From Adineta vaga (lineage: Eukaryota; Rotifera), in the NCBI GenBank assembly GCA_021613535.1, contig CP075494.1:11284001-11348000 (forward strand): a DNA stretch of 64,000 nt. Reading direction: 5' to 3'. Every line of letters begins with the position of its first letter. Positions within the stretch are counted from its first letter, which is position 1. A model generated the notes under the pieces. The model saw only the letters and a list, made by a program, of their open reading frames with translations, was not told the DNA's origin and searched no databases. Position numbers and translations under genes: made by a program. Shown here piece by piece: positions 37,891 to 49,399 of the stretch.

Positions 37891-39145
37891 CTAATCATCT
37901 TCGAAGCTAATATTTGTTAATGAACGAACAGCTTGATCATATTCATCTAACCATTTGGATTCGATTGAATTCAACATTGACAATGTTTGATTAGAATTTA
38001 TATAAAAATCTGAAATTTTATATGGTGATGGATAAGATCGTTCGATAATGGCAGTCCAATCAATATGATTTTGAAACCAAAGATTCTGTTTAATTTCCTT
38101 TGCACCCATACCTATTATCGAACAACCTAATCGTTTATTAACATTCGATTGTAGCAACATTCGACAAGTATGTTTTGCTAAACTACTAATTCGTAATGGA
38201 AATTTATGTTGTTGATGACAAAGAACATTCTTATGTGTTTGAAGCATTGATAAAGCAAAAAATGGAGAATGTGAGGTTAACATTTCAAATATGGCAATAC
38301 CCAATTGCCACCAGTCTACAGAGAATGAATATGGTTGACCTAAGAGCATTTCTGGTGGCATGATATCTGGTACACCAATGATAGAATAGGTAAAATTTGA
38401 ATGAGATGATAATAGTTTTGCAAAAGCAAAATCATATAGTTTGATATAACCATTTTCAGTCAGAAGAATTGTTTCTAATTTAAGATTTCGCTAGAAAATA
38501 TAATGATCTTTATGAACTAATTTTTGATCCAATTAGACAACTTACATAAATTATATTTAGTTCATGTAAATATTCAAATGCTAGAACAATTTGTGCACTA
38601 AAGAATGCAGCTACTGATTCTTCAAACCAACGAAATTGTCTCAATATATGTAATAATGTTATTCCACTAATATATTCAAATTTCATAGAAAAGCAATGAT
38701 GTTTTGTATCCATATACGATGAGATTAATGAAAGAATATAATTCGATTTCAATGAACCCAACAATCGTCGTTCTTCAAATAGACGTTGTCGAAACTGATC
38801 GGGCAAAGAATCATTAATTCGTTTTAAAACATACATTTGTCCATCATTGGAATCTCGAATTGAATAACTCGATCCGTACGCTCCGATGTTTAGTTTTGAT
38901 AGAATATCATATTTTTCAGACTCGAATGTATCGGATGAAAATAGAAGATTTGAATTCGATGTTATGGAATATGTTTTTGAGAAATTTGTAAGTGATAATT
39001 TTTTGGAGATAATATCCGAATGTTGAAGAACAGTGCCTGCTCGAGATTCGAATACTTGGGAAGAATTTAGAGAATATCGACGGCGACGATTTTGACGTTG
39101 TACATCGATAAATGAATATGCTGGAAAATTTGTACTAATTTTCAT
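37891..39145 (-). CDS. AGC-type protein kinase homologue, predicted pseudokinase
   Basis: Two exons, 39145-38546 and 38490-37891, give 399 aa. The fold follows PKA/PKG: a glycine loop NIGAYGSSYS, the strand-3 Lys in MYVLKRI, then GYIKLYDFAFAKLL, VPDIMPPEMLLGQPYSFSVDWWQLG and an AGC C-terminal extension with the NLWFQNHIDW block. The catalytic-loop HRD is YRN (NIIYRNLKLETILL): the proton-accepting Asp is Asn, and the usual His is Tyr. The DFG motif is DFA. An active-site Asp to Asn change normally abolishes phosphotransfer, so it is probably a pseudokinase acting as scaffold or regulator. The intron falls exactly before the Arg of YRN. The ~100-residue N-terminal leader is Ser-rich and unrecognised. 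Confidence 0.85.
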
Positions 39146-39581
39146 AATGAAATGAAATTCTATAGTAACAAAAATAGTTATCAGAAATTGAACATTTCAA
39201 CTTTTCGTCATTTGAAAGTGAAAAACTAATTAACTGTCAATATAATCGAATTGCACTTGTTTCAACTTCACAATCATTGGATTAATTGATTTTTCTCAAC
39301 GATGTGTATTTCAACAGTATGAAAAGAGAGATGATACACAGCAGGGAAAGAATCAAACTTTTCACCAATCAATAACGAACAGAATTATTTTTTCGTCTTC
39401 TTCTTCTTGATTGAATAAACGACAATAGATCAAAATCAATGAGTATTGACTTCTCAATTTAATGTTTGCATCATGAATCTTATGAAAGAACTTATAACAA
39501 AGTAAGATAGAGTTAAAAAAACGACTTTCATGAAAGTATACAATCTTCTCACTTAGTCATCCAATTTTTCCATTATTAACA
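39146..39581. other. Divergent promoter interval
   Basis: A 436-bp gap between the divergent kinase-like gene and the Meis-like gene. AT-rich; no discrete element recognised. Confidence 0.4.
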
Positions 39582-41288
39582 ATGGTTTATCAGAAATGTG
39601 AATTAGCAACAATTACTCCTCAACCACTTGATTCACTAGATGACGATATTATCGAATTTATCAAACAGGTAATAGATATTTAGTAAATGTCAAGATAGAT
39701 TTGTTCTGATTTTTTTGGTATAGTTAAATAAAGAACAATTTCAATATGGTGGATCAAACGATGAAATCGATAATTTCGTAAGTTTTTATACTTGTTCTAC
39801 TCTCAATCAAGCAAAGAATAACTTTCAGATGATACAAGCAATTCAAGTTTTACGATTTCATCTATTAGAAATCGATAAAGTTCATGAATTGTGCGATAAT
39901 TTCTGCCAACGATATATTACTTTATTAAAAGACAAGATGTCTCTGTAAGAACACATCATATATTCTATGAAAAATAATCATTTTATTTCCATTGATAGAG
40001 ATCTTTTTACGGATGATTGTAAATCTGAAGAAGAAGAAGAAGGAGAAAGTTTAATAAATGATGAAGACATCAAACCAATCTATTCTTCACCTCATCAAAT
40101 ACAATTGAATCGTTCATTATCTATTAGTGAAGGGACAAATGAAAATTTCGAAAGTGACACTTATGAAGAAACTGAAGAGAAAGTGAAAGCAACACATCGT
40201 TTGAAAAAACGAGGTATATTTCCGAAATCAGCTACTTCATTAATGCGCACTTGGTTATTTCAACATTTAAGTGTAAGTCTAAACGAATTGTAAAGAAATG
40301 AAAATAATTTTTCTTCGTTTTAGCATCCATATCCATCGGAAGATGAAAAAAAGTTTCTAGCACAAGAAACAAATCTTAACATATTACAAGTTAACAACTG
40401 GTATGTTGATCGCGTGATAAGCAACAGCTGTCATATCTTTTTTTTCTTTCGATTTCGTTATATATGTGCACATCCGTTTTGAAAACGTGTCATAATGAGA
40501 GCGAGAAAGAAGAACGAACCTGCAATTAAATTGTCATCAACTCATCAGAAAGAATAACACGATTATGAAAACTATCTTTATTTCGAGATCTTCTAGAGAA
40601 CTGATATTCCAAATTTTTGTATCAGTGAGATTATAATCATTGCTATGAGGATTTTCTTCGTTTTCAAAGTATTCTAATCGATTGACACATCTTTCTTTTC
40701 CATCTGATCAATTGTGTAACGCTCCAGGAGATTTTTCTTTCTTTTCTCTTTTCATTACGCAATTGTATTTGATGAATATAATAATACTAAAACTCATCCA
40801 TCAATTGAAGGTTTTGTTCTATATAAAAGTGTACAAAATGACTGATTTTTTGTTTTATTAAACAGGTTCATCAATGCTCGACGACGTATTGTACAACCAA
40901 TGATTGATCAATCGAATCGAGCAGGTAAGATTCATGTGAGTTATAGATATGATTTCAAATATCCTTTTCTCAATAGCAACAATGGGAACAGAATATTATA
41001 ATTATACGACTAATAATCCATATTATACAGTGGATCTGAATCGAATATCACATGGATTACAACCAAGTAGGTTGAAACCAATATTTCCTTACGGATTGAT
41101 TTAGTTTCTTTTTAATAGATCTGTTCGATGATATGGCAACAACGTCAGCTTATTATTCACCATCGATACATTCAAATTCTAGCTTTTCTACTACCACTAC
41201 TACTGTCACAGATATACAGACTGCATTATTATCAGCACAATATGAAATATCTTCATTATCTTATCATGAACGAGAAAATGGAACTTAG
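39582..41288 (+). CDS. Meis/Homothorax-class TALE homeobox protein
   Basis: Eight exons: 39582-39668, 39724-39777, 39829-39944, 39999-40272, 40324-40400, 40866-40924, 40977-41066 and 41119-41288, giving 308 aa. It is a nuclear developmental transcription factor that partners PBC/Pbx proteins. The N-terminal MEIS (Pbx-interaction) domain is represented by [21 protein letters not shown]. The TALE homeodomain has [20 protein letters not shown], the three-residue loop extension [14 protein letters not shown] and recognition helix [19 protein letters not shown], almost identical to animal Meis. A 465-nt intron, the longest I placed confidently, splits the Trp codon of WFINARR. The protein is shorter than vertebrate Meis (about 390 aa) because the MEIS domain region and linkers are reduced. 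An acidic stretch (SEEEEEGES) lies between the domains. Confidence 0.93.
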
Positions 41289-41844
41289 AAACTTATACTG
41301 CGATTCATCAATTACTATAATTTTATATTTAGTCATATGTTTATGTCAGATTATGTTTCATGATGAAAGAAATGGAATAAATCAGATTAAAGACTCAGAC
41401 AAAAATAATTTTATGTCAACAGTATGACAGTTTTCAGTTAAAAATTCTATTGCGTGACATCAATTTGATCCTCATAGAAAGGTGACAATGATTTTGAAAC
41501 ATAATAATGACACATAGAAAAAGATTACCTATCAATTAAAAGAAAAACTCGACACTATTCTATAAGAGAGTAATTGAAGTGATATACTATTGATTTTCAA
41601 TCTAATCTGGAGAACGATTGAAACATCGTGGTCTGTAATGAGTGTCTAAACCAGGTGTATATGATATCTATGATAGATAAAAAAAGAAGAAGAAGAGAAA
41701 CACAACAGATGGAAAATTAAAAATGATTAAGCTAAAAATCTATCTTTCAATATATGGTCGGACAGATGTACTTTTAAGTACCTCAATAGGTTCTGATCAT
41801 CGCAGAAACGTTGCCGTATTCAATAGAACTAAACTATCACATTA
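41289..41844. other. Spacer, no gene seen
   Basis: The 3' flank of the Meis-like gene and upstream region of CoA-transferase copy 1. No supported feature. Confidence 0.4.
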
Positions 41845-43344
41845 ATGACAAAAATGCGTATTGATCAAGGATTATCATGTATTAAATCAGGTTCACGAGT
41901 TTTTGTCCATGGTAAGCAAAGTGAATAGAAAATGATCTTGTGATAAACGAAACAAACTTCATCCTAGTTTTATAAAAGAAAAGCGTTACAGCTTCTGATA
42001 TAATCATTTATAGGTTGTGCTGCAATTCCAAAATATCTTAGTCGTTTACTTGCTGACCGTGCTGATCAACTTAAACGTGTAGAAATAATCGGAGCACTTC
42101 CTCTTGATAATACATTTACTGATCCCAAGTTCAAAAACAGCTTCTTCGTTAATTCTCTCTTTGCATCCGCCTACGTTCGACCAGCAATAGCCAATGGTAC
42201 TGCATCATACATACCTACATTCCTCGGTGAAATGCCTCGTCTCTTCGATCAAAACATTCTCTCACTTGATGCCGCTCTCGTCCAAGTCTCACCACCTGAT
42301 CGACATGGCTATTGTTCACTCGGTGTCTCGGTCGAAGTCACCAAATCAGCAGTCAGAAATGCTAAAACTATCATTGCACAAATCAATCGACATATGCCAC
42401 GAGTACATGGCGACACATTTCTACATATCAATGATATTCATGCTTATGTCGAACACGATGAACCACTTATCGAAGTGGATTATTCACAAGAAGTTACTGA
42501 TGTCGAAAGACAAATCGGTCGACGAGTAGCGGAACTCATCGACGATAGAAGTACATGTAAGTTGTCAGAAATCAGTCTATTTCATACTATTGCATTCTTT
42601 TCATGATGATTTTAGTACAAATGGGTGTGGGTACAGTTCCAGATTGTGTACTGAAATGTCTCGAAAACCACAAAGATCTTAGTATTGCATCGGAGATGAT
42701 ATCAGATGGTGTTGTTCCATTGATTCAGAAAGGTGTCATCACTAATCGATACAAAAAGTTTCATCCGGGCAAGACAACATCGACATTCATTATGGGAACA
42801 CGAAAACTCTATGACTTTGTTGATGACAATCCAAACATATGTCTATTAGATGTTGCCATTACGAATGATCCAGCACAAATTAGACAAAATACAAAGATGT
42901 GTTCGATCAATGCTGCAATAGAAATTGATCTCACTGGTCAAGTATGTTCTGAATCGTTAGGAACAATGCACTATTCAGGTGTTGGAGGACAAGTGGATTT
43001 CTTACGTGGTGCTGCATTGAGTCATGAAGGAAAACCTATTCTTGCTCTTCCATCACAAACAACAAAAGGTATTTCACGTATTGTTAATACGGTAAGTTGA
43101 TTCTTAGGCTAGTTTGAATGAGAAAGCGAGATGATGTGTTTGTTGTTGTTGTTAGTTAAAAGAAGGTGCTGGTGTAACAACTACTCGTGCACATGTTCAC
43201 TATGTAGTGACAGAATATGGTGTTACAAATTTGTTTGGTAAGAACTATCAACAACGTGCCAAAGCATTGATCGATATTGCACATCCAAATCATCGTGAAA
43301 CATTGGAACGTGCTGCATATCAACGATTCAAAAATCTTTATTAA
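41845..43344 (+). CDS. Acetyl-CoA hydrolase / 4-hydroxybutyrate CoA-transferase family, tandem copy 1
   Basis: Four exons: 41845-41911, 42014-42556, 42616-43091 and 43156-43344, giving 424 aa. Family-I CoA transferases move CoA between acyl-CoA and a carboxylate (acetate, 4-hydroxybutyrate, succinate) through a glutamyl-CoA intermediate, usually in mitochondria. The active-site Glu is expected in IASEMISDGVV. The Gly-rich CoA-binding GVGTVPDCVL and the conserved YSGVGGQVDFLRGA and YGVTNLFGKN blocks are present. No clear mitochondrial presequence is seen, and the protein begins close to the first conserved strand. The second copy at 46375-48063 has identical exon lengths. Substrate cannot be deduced. 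Confidence 0.9.
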
Positions 43345-44626
43345 ATTTTATTTTACTTTAAAAAAGTGGTTAGAGTTTAATGTTCTATTTTGTCTTGAAA
43401 GCTTTTCATGAGCATTTCACTCATCGAAGAAAATATCTTAACTAAAATCAAATTATTTCATTAAAAATCGTCAAGAGCCTTCTCACTTCGACATATATAG
43501 GAAATCAATGAAAAAGGATCTCAGATGCTATATCAAAGAACTTTTCCTGAATCAACTTTTCGATTTACTTCCAAGTCTTTCCATTAAAACGTCAGAAACA
43601 CAGTCAATCATCATTGTAAACGAAGAATATGAAAAGAATGTTGAACTACATGTACCGGTTGGAAAGCCACATATACTATTCAATTTCCTGAGACTTCATT
43701 AGGTAATAGACGCTTTTGCTAATTGTCTTACTTAGGAAACAAGTAGCTCGTTCAAATTTTACATTTTAACTTCAAAGAAATTCTACTAATTATTTTTCTT
43801 TACTAATTGATTTCTATAAAAAATAAGACTTAAATAATTTAAAATAAGAAAATGGTTCTATCCGTCATACTTGTCTCAGTTCAATTCCACCTCATATACT
43901 GATCTAATAAGAAAGAGAAAACATCTAGTTTTTATTAAAAATCGAAACTTTACAATTGATAAGTTTGTCGTTCGTTTCCTCGAAATAGATCTCCATCGGA
44001 AGACGCTCGAATATACAGAGTAAGAATACATAATTGTGAATAATAATTTTTACTGTTGTATTTATTACCGTCTATATATATGAGATTCTGCATGTCAACC
44101 TATTTCCATAAATAGGTCTTACCAGAATAAACTGAGTCACCTAATTATTGGAGGTGGAAATGCAAATATCACGAGTTCCATTTAAGCATCTTTTGTTTAT
44201 GCATGTTCTCGTTGACATCTATTCTCTTGGATATTTGATCGTGTAGGTTGACTAATCTTTATATTAGATATAGGTATCAAGATTTCACCAGATAAAATAG
44301 CATTTGACAAAGTAGTATAGAAGATTTTTTAACAAATAAAAGTTCAAAAAGTATTTGTTTGGTTCTCTACATTTAATTATTACAATATACGCTTGCAGTG
44401 ACTGATTAAACACCAGAAACAGTAATGCGATTTTTAATATGAACGTCAGTCTATATGTTCTGCTTATCAAAACGAATAAAAAGAATTTTTATATGACGTC
44501 TTTCAGACTTAATAACTATATCATAAATAGATAGGTTTATATAAAAGAGTTAGCGAGTTGAATATAATTACAAGCATTTAAATTGGCTAATCTGGAATAA
44601 TTTACTTGTCATTTCGAAGATATTTC
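43345..44626. other. Spacer between CoA-transferase copy 1 and GPCR
   Basis: AT-rich. A 64-codon open frame at 43508-43702 has no recognisable features or homology. Similarity between the two CoA-transferase copies stops at the stop codon and does not extend here. Confidence 0.4.
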
Positions 44627-45715
44627 ATGGCAATTGCTGACGATCTTAGTTCAGTTCAATCAGCTCTAACTTGTTATATTTTACCATTCATTTTCCTTTT
44701 TGGTATCATTGGAAATGTATTGAATATTACAGTTTTCTCTCAAAAACATCTTCGCATGAATTCCTGTTCAATTTATTTCATTTCAACATCGATCTTTAAT
44801 TTTCTTGTTATGTGTTTTGGAATAATTCCAATTCTTACATCATCTTATTCATCCTATGATTATGCATCTTATTCAGTTAGTTATTGTAAATTACGTTCAT
44901 ATTTTGTTCATGTTTTATTTATGATGTCACGATCAAGTGTCGCTTTAGCTTGTATTGATCGTTTTGCATTATGTTCACCTAATGTTCGAATTCGTGCTCT
45001 TAGTCAACGAGGAATGGCAATAAAACTAATCTCAATTGTTTGTTTTCTTTGGCTTTTAATACCTATTCATATGATTATATTTGTCGATATTCAAATGTCT
45101 AGTAGACGATGTGGTGGAAATGGAAGTTATTCATATATTTATGGTCTTTATGCAGCTGTTGTTACAGCAATTCCATTGATAATCATGTTGCTTTTTTCAA
45201 GTTTAGCAATTTATGATTTAAAACGTATTCGATCTCGTATTCAACCAGATCAAATAGTAATTGCTTCAAATACTCCAAGAACAGTTCGAATAAAGAAACG
45301 TGATGCTCAATTAATGATTATTTTAGTTAGTGAAGTAGCTATCTATTTTTGTTCAACAGTATTATTTCCAATTTATTCAATTTATGTTGCAGCTACATCA
45401 AATGTTTCTAAAAATGCTGATCGAACAGCCATTGAATGTTTTATCCGTTATATGGCATTAAGTTTCTTACTTTATTTAAATTCAGCTTCAATATTTTATG
45501 CTCATATTTTAGCTTCGAAAGCCTTTTGTAAAGAGTGCAAACAGTTAATGTTACGATTAATTAAACGAAGAGAAAATGAAAATATGTTAATGACAACAGC
45601 AGGAATGTCAAATACTAAAGGACCAATCAGTCGAATTGGTAAACAACAACAACAAATGGACATATCATTGAGAAATAAAGTAAACAAATCAAGTCAAATG
45701 ATTATAATTCAATAG
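44627..45715 (+). CDS. Rhodopsin-type G-protein-coupled receptor, intronless
   Basis: A single exon of 362 aa from the ATG at 44627; the frame extends 21 bp upstream without another ATG. Seven hydrophobic segments are visible: ILPFIFLFGIIGNVLNITVF (TM1 with the conserved GN), the TM2 region, a TM3 ending in CIDRFALCS (DRF in place of DRY), IVCFLWLLIPIHMII (TM4), TM5, the TM6 segment before PIYSIYV and a TM7 with LNSASIFYAHI in place of NPxxY. A TM3 Cys (YCKLRSY) can pair with the Cys in the second extracellular loop (RRCGGNG). It is a plasma-membrane receptor, and the topology resembles FMRFamide/peptide-receptor-like rotifer GPCRs; ligand unknown. It is inserted between the two CoA-transferase copies. 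Confidence 0.88.
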   Translation: MAIADDLSSVQSALTCYILPFIFLFGIIGNVLNITVFSQKHLRMNSCSIYFISTSIFNFLVMCFGIIPILTSSYSSYDYASYSVSYCKLRSYFVHVLFMMSRSSVALACIDRFALCSPNVRIRALSQRGMAIKLISIVCFLWLLIPIHMIIFVDIQMSSRRCGGNGSYSYIYGLYAAVVTAIPLIIMLLFSSLAIYDLKRIRSRIQPDQIVIASNTPRTVRIKKRDAQLMIILVSEVAIYFCSTVLFPIYSIYVAATSNVSKNADRTAIECFIRYMALSFLLYLNSASIFYAHILASKAFCKECKQLMLRLIKRRENENMLMTTAGMSNTKGPISRIGKQQQQMDISLRNKVNKSSQMIIIQ

Positions 45716-46374
45716 TAAAAGAAGAACAATCGTGATTTTTTTGGTTGTTGTTGTAATTGTTTATCACACAATTCTTTGTCCGTTTTCTGAAAGAGAAATA
45801 AACATCCTCTGTACTAAAGTTCTTTGAAAGAATGAATATTCTTCGTGTTGATATAAAATTGGTAAGAACAAAGATACACGATACATATATGCCGTAATAC
45901 GAACATCAGATGACTCTCATTATATCTTTAGGATATGGAATGAATAACAGAATATTCACTTTGAATTTATGAATGCGTTTGATTAAAAGTAATAGACAAT
46001 TACTAGATAAAATAAGTTGTACCCAAAACAATCATGCATGAACCGAGACTAGACGGGTGAGGTGAATACATATTTCGATCATATTTACTGATTAAACAAA
46101 AAAAACATTTTTTGTATACACTATGATATTTAAAATGCTTCATTTCAGTTCAGCACAGATACTAAAGACAAACAAATTGATTCCTTTCAAATGGAAATTT
46201 TCGGATATACATAATATAAATTTGAAAAGAAAAATGACGAATTTATTGTTGTTTCTCTTGTCGATATAGAATGCAGAACGAAAGAACGCAAAAACATGTG
46301 ATCAGAAACTATACGTAGAAAGAAAACAAAGCAACAAACATTTGATATCAGATGGACAGTGAAGTAACGAAAAC
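45716..46374. other. Spacer between GPCR and CoA-transferase copy 2
   Basis: AT-rich, no supported feature. The upstream sequence is not similar to that of copy 1. Confidence 0.4.
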
Positions 46375-48063
46375 ATGACTCGTATGCTTATTGATCAAGG
46401 TTTATCATTGATTAAATCAGGTTCACGAATTTTTGTTCACGGTAAGTAAATTACAATAAATCGATGTTTATTCTCTCACTTATCATATCATTCATACACG
46501 TTAACGTTTTCACTATGATCACTCATCGAATAATTATGTTGAATCTTTGGTTTTTATGCTCATTTTTCAAACTTGAGGTATAGTCCTCACGAAATTTCAA
46601 CTATACGGGCATAACAAGTTAAGATATGAGCTAAAATTCATTATCGATATCTGTACCCTTCACAACAGATGTCAGTATTTTCGTATGTTCCTAAAAAACA
46701 CCTAAAATGTTTTCTTTCGATATACATCTTAGGTTGTGCTGCCACTCCACAGTATCTTAATCGACTGCTTGCTAAGCGTGCTAATGAACTTAAACGAGTA
46801 GAAATTATGGGCATTCTGCCTCTTGACAATACATTTACTGATCCCAAGTTCAAAGACAGCTTCTTCGTTAATTCTCTCTTCGCATCCGCCTACGTTCGAC
46901 CAGCAATAGCCAATGGTACTGCATCATACATACCTACATTCCTCGGTGAAATGCCTCGTCTCTTCGATCAAAACATTCTCTCACTTGATGCTGTTCTCGT
47001 CCAAGTCTCACCACCTGATCGACATGGCTATTGTTCACTCGGTGTCTCGGTCGAAGTCACCAAATCAGCAGTCAGAAATGCTAAAACTATCATTGCACAA
47101 ATCAATCGACATATGCCACGAGTACATGGCGACACATTTCTACATATCAATGATATTCATGCTTATGTCGAACACGATGAACCACTTATCGAAGTGGATT
47201 ATTCACAAGAAGTTACTGATGTCGAAAGACAAATCGGTCGACGAGTAGCGGAACTCATCGACGATAGAAGTACATGTAAGTTGTCAGAAATCTGTCTATT
47301 TTATACTATTGCATTCTTTTCATGATGATTTTAGTACAAATGGGTGTGGGTACAGTTCCAGATTGTGTACTGAAATGTCTCGAAAACCACAAAGATCTTA
47401 GTATTGCATCGGAGATGATATCAGATGGTGTTGTTCCATTGATTCAGAAAGGTGTCATCACTAATCGATACAAAAAGTTTCATCCGGGCAAGACAACATC
47501 GACATTCATTATGGGAACACGAAAACTCTATGACTTTGTTGATGACAATCCAAACATATGTCTATTAGATGTTGCCATTACGAATGATCCAGCACAAATT
47601 AGACAAAATACAAAGATGTGTTCGATCAATGCTGCAATAGAAATTGATCTCACTGGTCAAGTATGTTCTGAATCGTTAGGAACAATGCACTATTCAGGTG
47701 TTGGAGGACAAGTGGATTTCTTACGTGGTGCTGCATTGAGTCATGAAGGAAAACCTATTCTTGCTCTTCCATCACAAACAACAAAAGGTATTTCACGTAT
47801 TGTTAATACGGTAAGTTGATTCTTAGGCTAGTTTGAATGAGAAAGCGAGATGATGTGTTTGTTGTTGTTGTTAGTTAAAAGAAGGTGCTGGTGTAACAAC
47901 TACTCGTGCACATGTTCACTATGTAGTGACAGAATATGGTGTTACAAATTTGTTTGGTAAGAACTATCAACAACGTGCCAAAGCATTGATCGATATTGCA
48001 CATCCAAATCATCGTGAAACATTGGAACGTGCTGCATATCAACGATTCAAAAATCTTTATTAA
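46375..48063 (+). CDS. Acetyl-CoA hydrolase / 4-hydroxybutyrate CoA-transferase family, tandem copy 2
   Basis: Four exons: 46375-46441, 46733-47275, 47335-47810 and 47875-48063, giving 424 aa; exon lengths equal those of copy 1. From about 46858 to the stop codon the DNA, including introns 2 and 3, is almost identical to copy 1 at a constant offset of 4719 bp. The first ~120 bp of exon 2 differ at roughly twenty sites, exon 1 is also diverged, and intron 1 is unrelated and longer (291 against 102 nt). Active-site Glu and Gly-rich motifs are as in copy 1, so both should be active. Residue differences lie mainly near the N-terminus (CAATPQYLNRLLAKR against CAAIPKYLSRLLADR). Confidence 0.9.
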
Positions 48064-48206
48064 AAAGATATAATAATTGACAGAAAAAAGCTTTGGTGTT
48101 GTTAAATAATGTATAATTTATTTGATTGTACACCTTAGTATTATAACCATGAATAATTCAGTTGCTGTTTTCTTAACCAGTATGTTGCATTTGCAACAGG
48201 TGTACG
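48064..48206. other. 3' flank of CoA-transferase copy 2
   Basis: AT-rich; similarity to copy 1 ends at the stop codon. Confidence 0.4.
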
Positions 48207-48472
48207 ATGAAGCAGAAATTTTATGTTGAACATGATATAACAAATGTTTTCTTTGATATACCGACATTGATCAATCAAAGGAAAGGCCTTGGTGAATATC
48301 TATCAGTTCTAGATCAGTTAACTAAATACATCTGATTTTATCATTTGCAACGATGCAATGACATTGTTCGTCAATGTCAAACGGTACAATGGATTAGTAA
48401 TAAAACCTTAGAATCTGCTGATATGACAACATATAGCTGTCGTGTAAGACATATAAATAGTGTACATGAGTG
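48207..48472 (+). pseudogene. Possible remnant of an unidentified gene
   Basis: From an ATG at 48207 one frame stays open for 42 codons (MKQKFYVEHDITNVFFDIP at the start), meets one TGA, then continues open for about 45 codons (RCNDIVRQCQTVQWISN). Composition looks protein-like rather than random, but I recognise no family, and the last part may follow a donor (CGT|GTAAGA). It could be a decayed gene or chance. Confidence 0.25.
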
Positions 48473-49399
48473 ATAGTTAATGAAATGTATACAAACATTA
48501 GATTATTACTGATAATTTACTCATTCAATGACATACCAAGAAAATCTTTCCATGCTGCTTCTTTGGAGCGCATCGTTTACAGATAGTATTAGCATTTTTA
48601 AAAGCAATTAAATATCAAAGTAGATGTATACACATAAGATCTAATCTATATTCTCGACAACTTTTGAGTCGTCTATCTAATCAAGTAAAAAAAATGAAAT
48701 CGTTGACGTGTCAATACATGATAACGAAAAGATGAAACAAGCCAACACCTCAAGCAATAGATAACTTATCGATTATCACAGGCACTTTCACATTGAAAGG
48801 TATTAATGAAATAAGATTATATTCTTTCAAAATAGCCACTAAGACACTGACTTTCACATGAACACTCGCTTGCATCTTACATTAGACTTGATCCCTGCTT
48901 AGTAGATTAGAATAGCAGCAGGAGTGTGTATTACAATTACAGATCCTTGATATGTACTAGCAGAATGATTCACAGTAGGTATGCTGTTCCTCATTATAGA
49001 TTTTAACAAGCAATTTTATTTCATATTCATTGACAAACTTAACCTGTCTGAATATAAAACGATTGTCTCAATGCAACGAAAAAAATGAAAAGAAGAAAAG
49101 GCAAACGAGAGATGGAGAGAAGTGTTATATTTTTCTTCTCTTCTCTTCTCTTTAAAAGGAAGAAAGAACAGTTGGCAGCAGTGCACATAGTGTTATACAT
49201 AATATAAAGAGAAAGAGAGGCCACTAGTCCGTTCGTCCGGTCGTATACGCTCGGTCGACGTTGAATATCATTTTCTCGCAATAACAAATACAAACGAGAG
49301 GAAGAGAGACACACACACACACACACAGAGAAAAGACAAATTGTTGCTCCTGACGGCAAACAATTGTCGAAACGAACACACATATGAATTGATATTACT
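48473..49399. other. Intergenic, no gene seen
   Basis: Upstream flank of the glypican gene. It contains GA/CT and (CA)n tracts (CA run near 49311-49325). An open frame on the minus strand at 49039-49383 is low-complexity and not supported. Confidence 0.4.

Noticed and set aside
41845-43344. Reading the CoA-transferases as horizontally acquired
   Set aside because: The family is found in several animals and fungi, and these copies share three introns, so no case for transfer can be made from sequence alone.
43508-43702. 64-codon frame downstream of CoA-transferase copy 1
   Set aside because: No homologue or motif recognised and no counterpart after copy 2.
49039-49383. 114-codon minus-strand frame with Cys/Val/Ser runs
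   Set aside because: Produced by CA and GA microsatellites in the glypican upstream region; composition is simple repeat.
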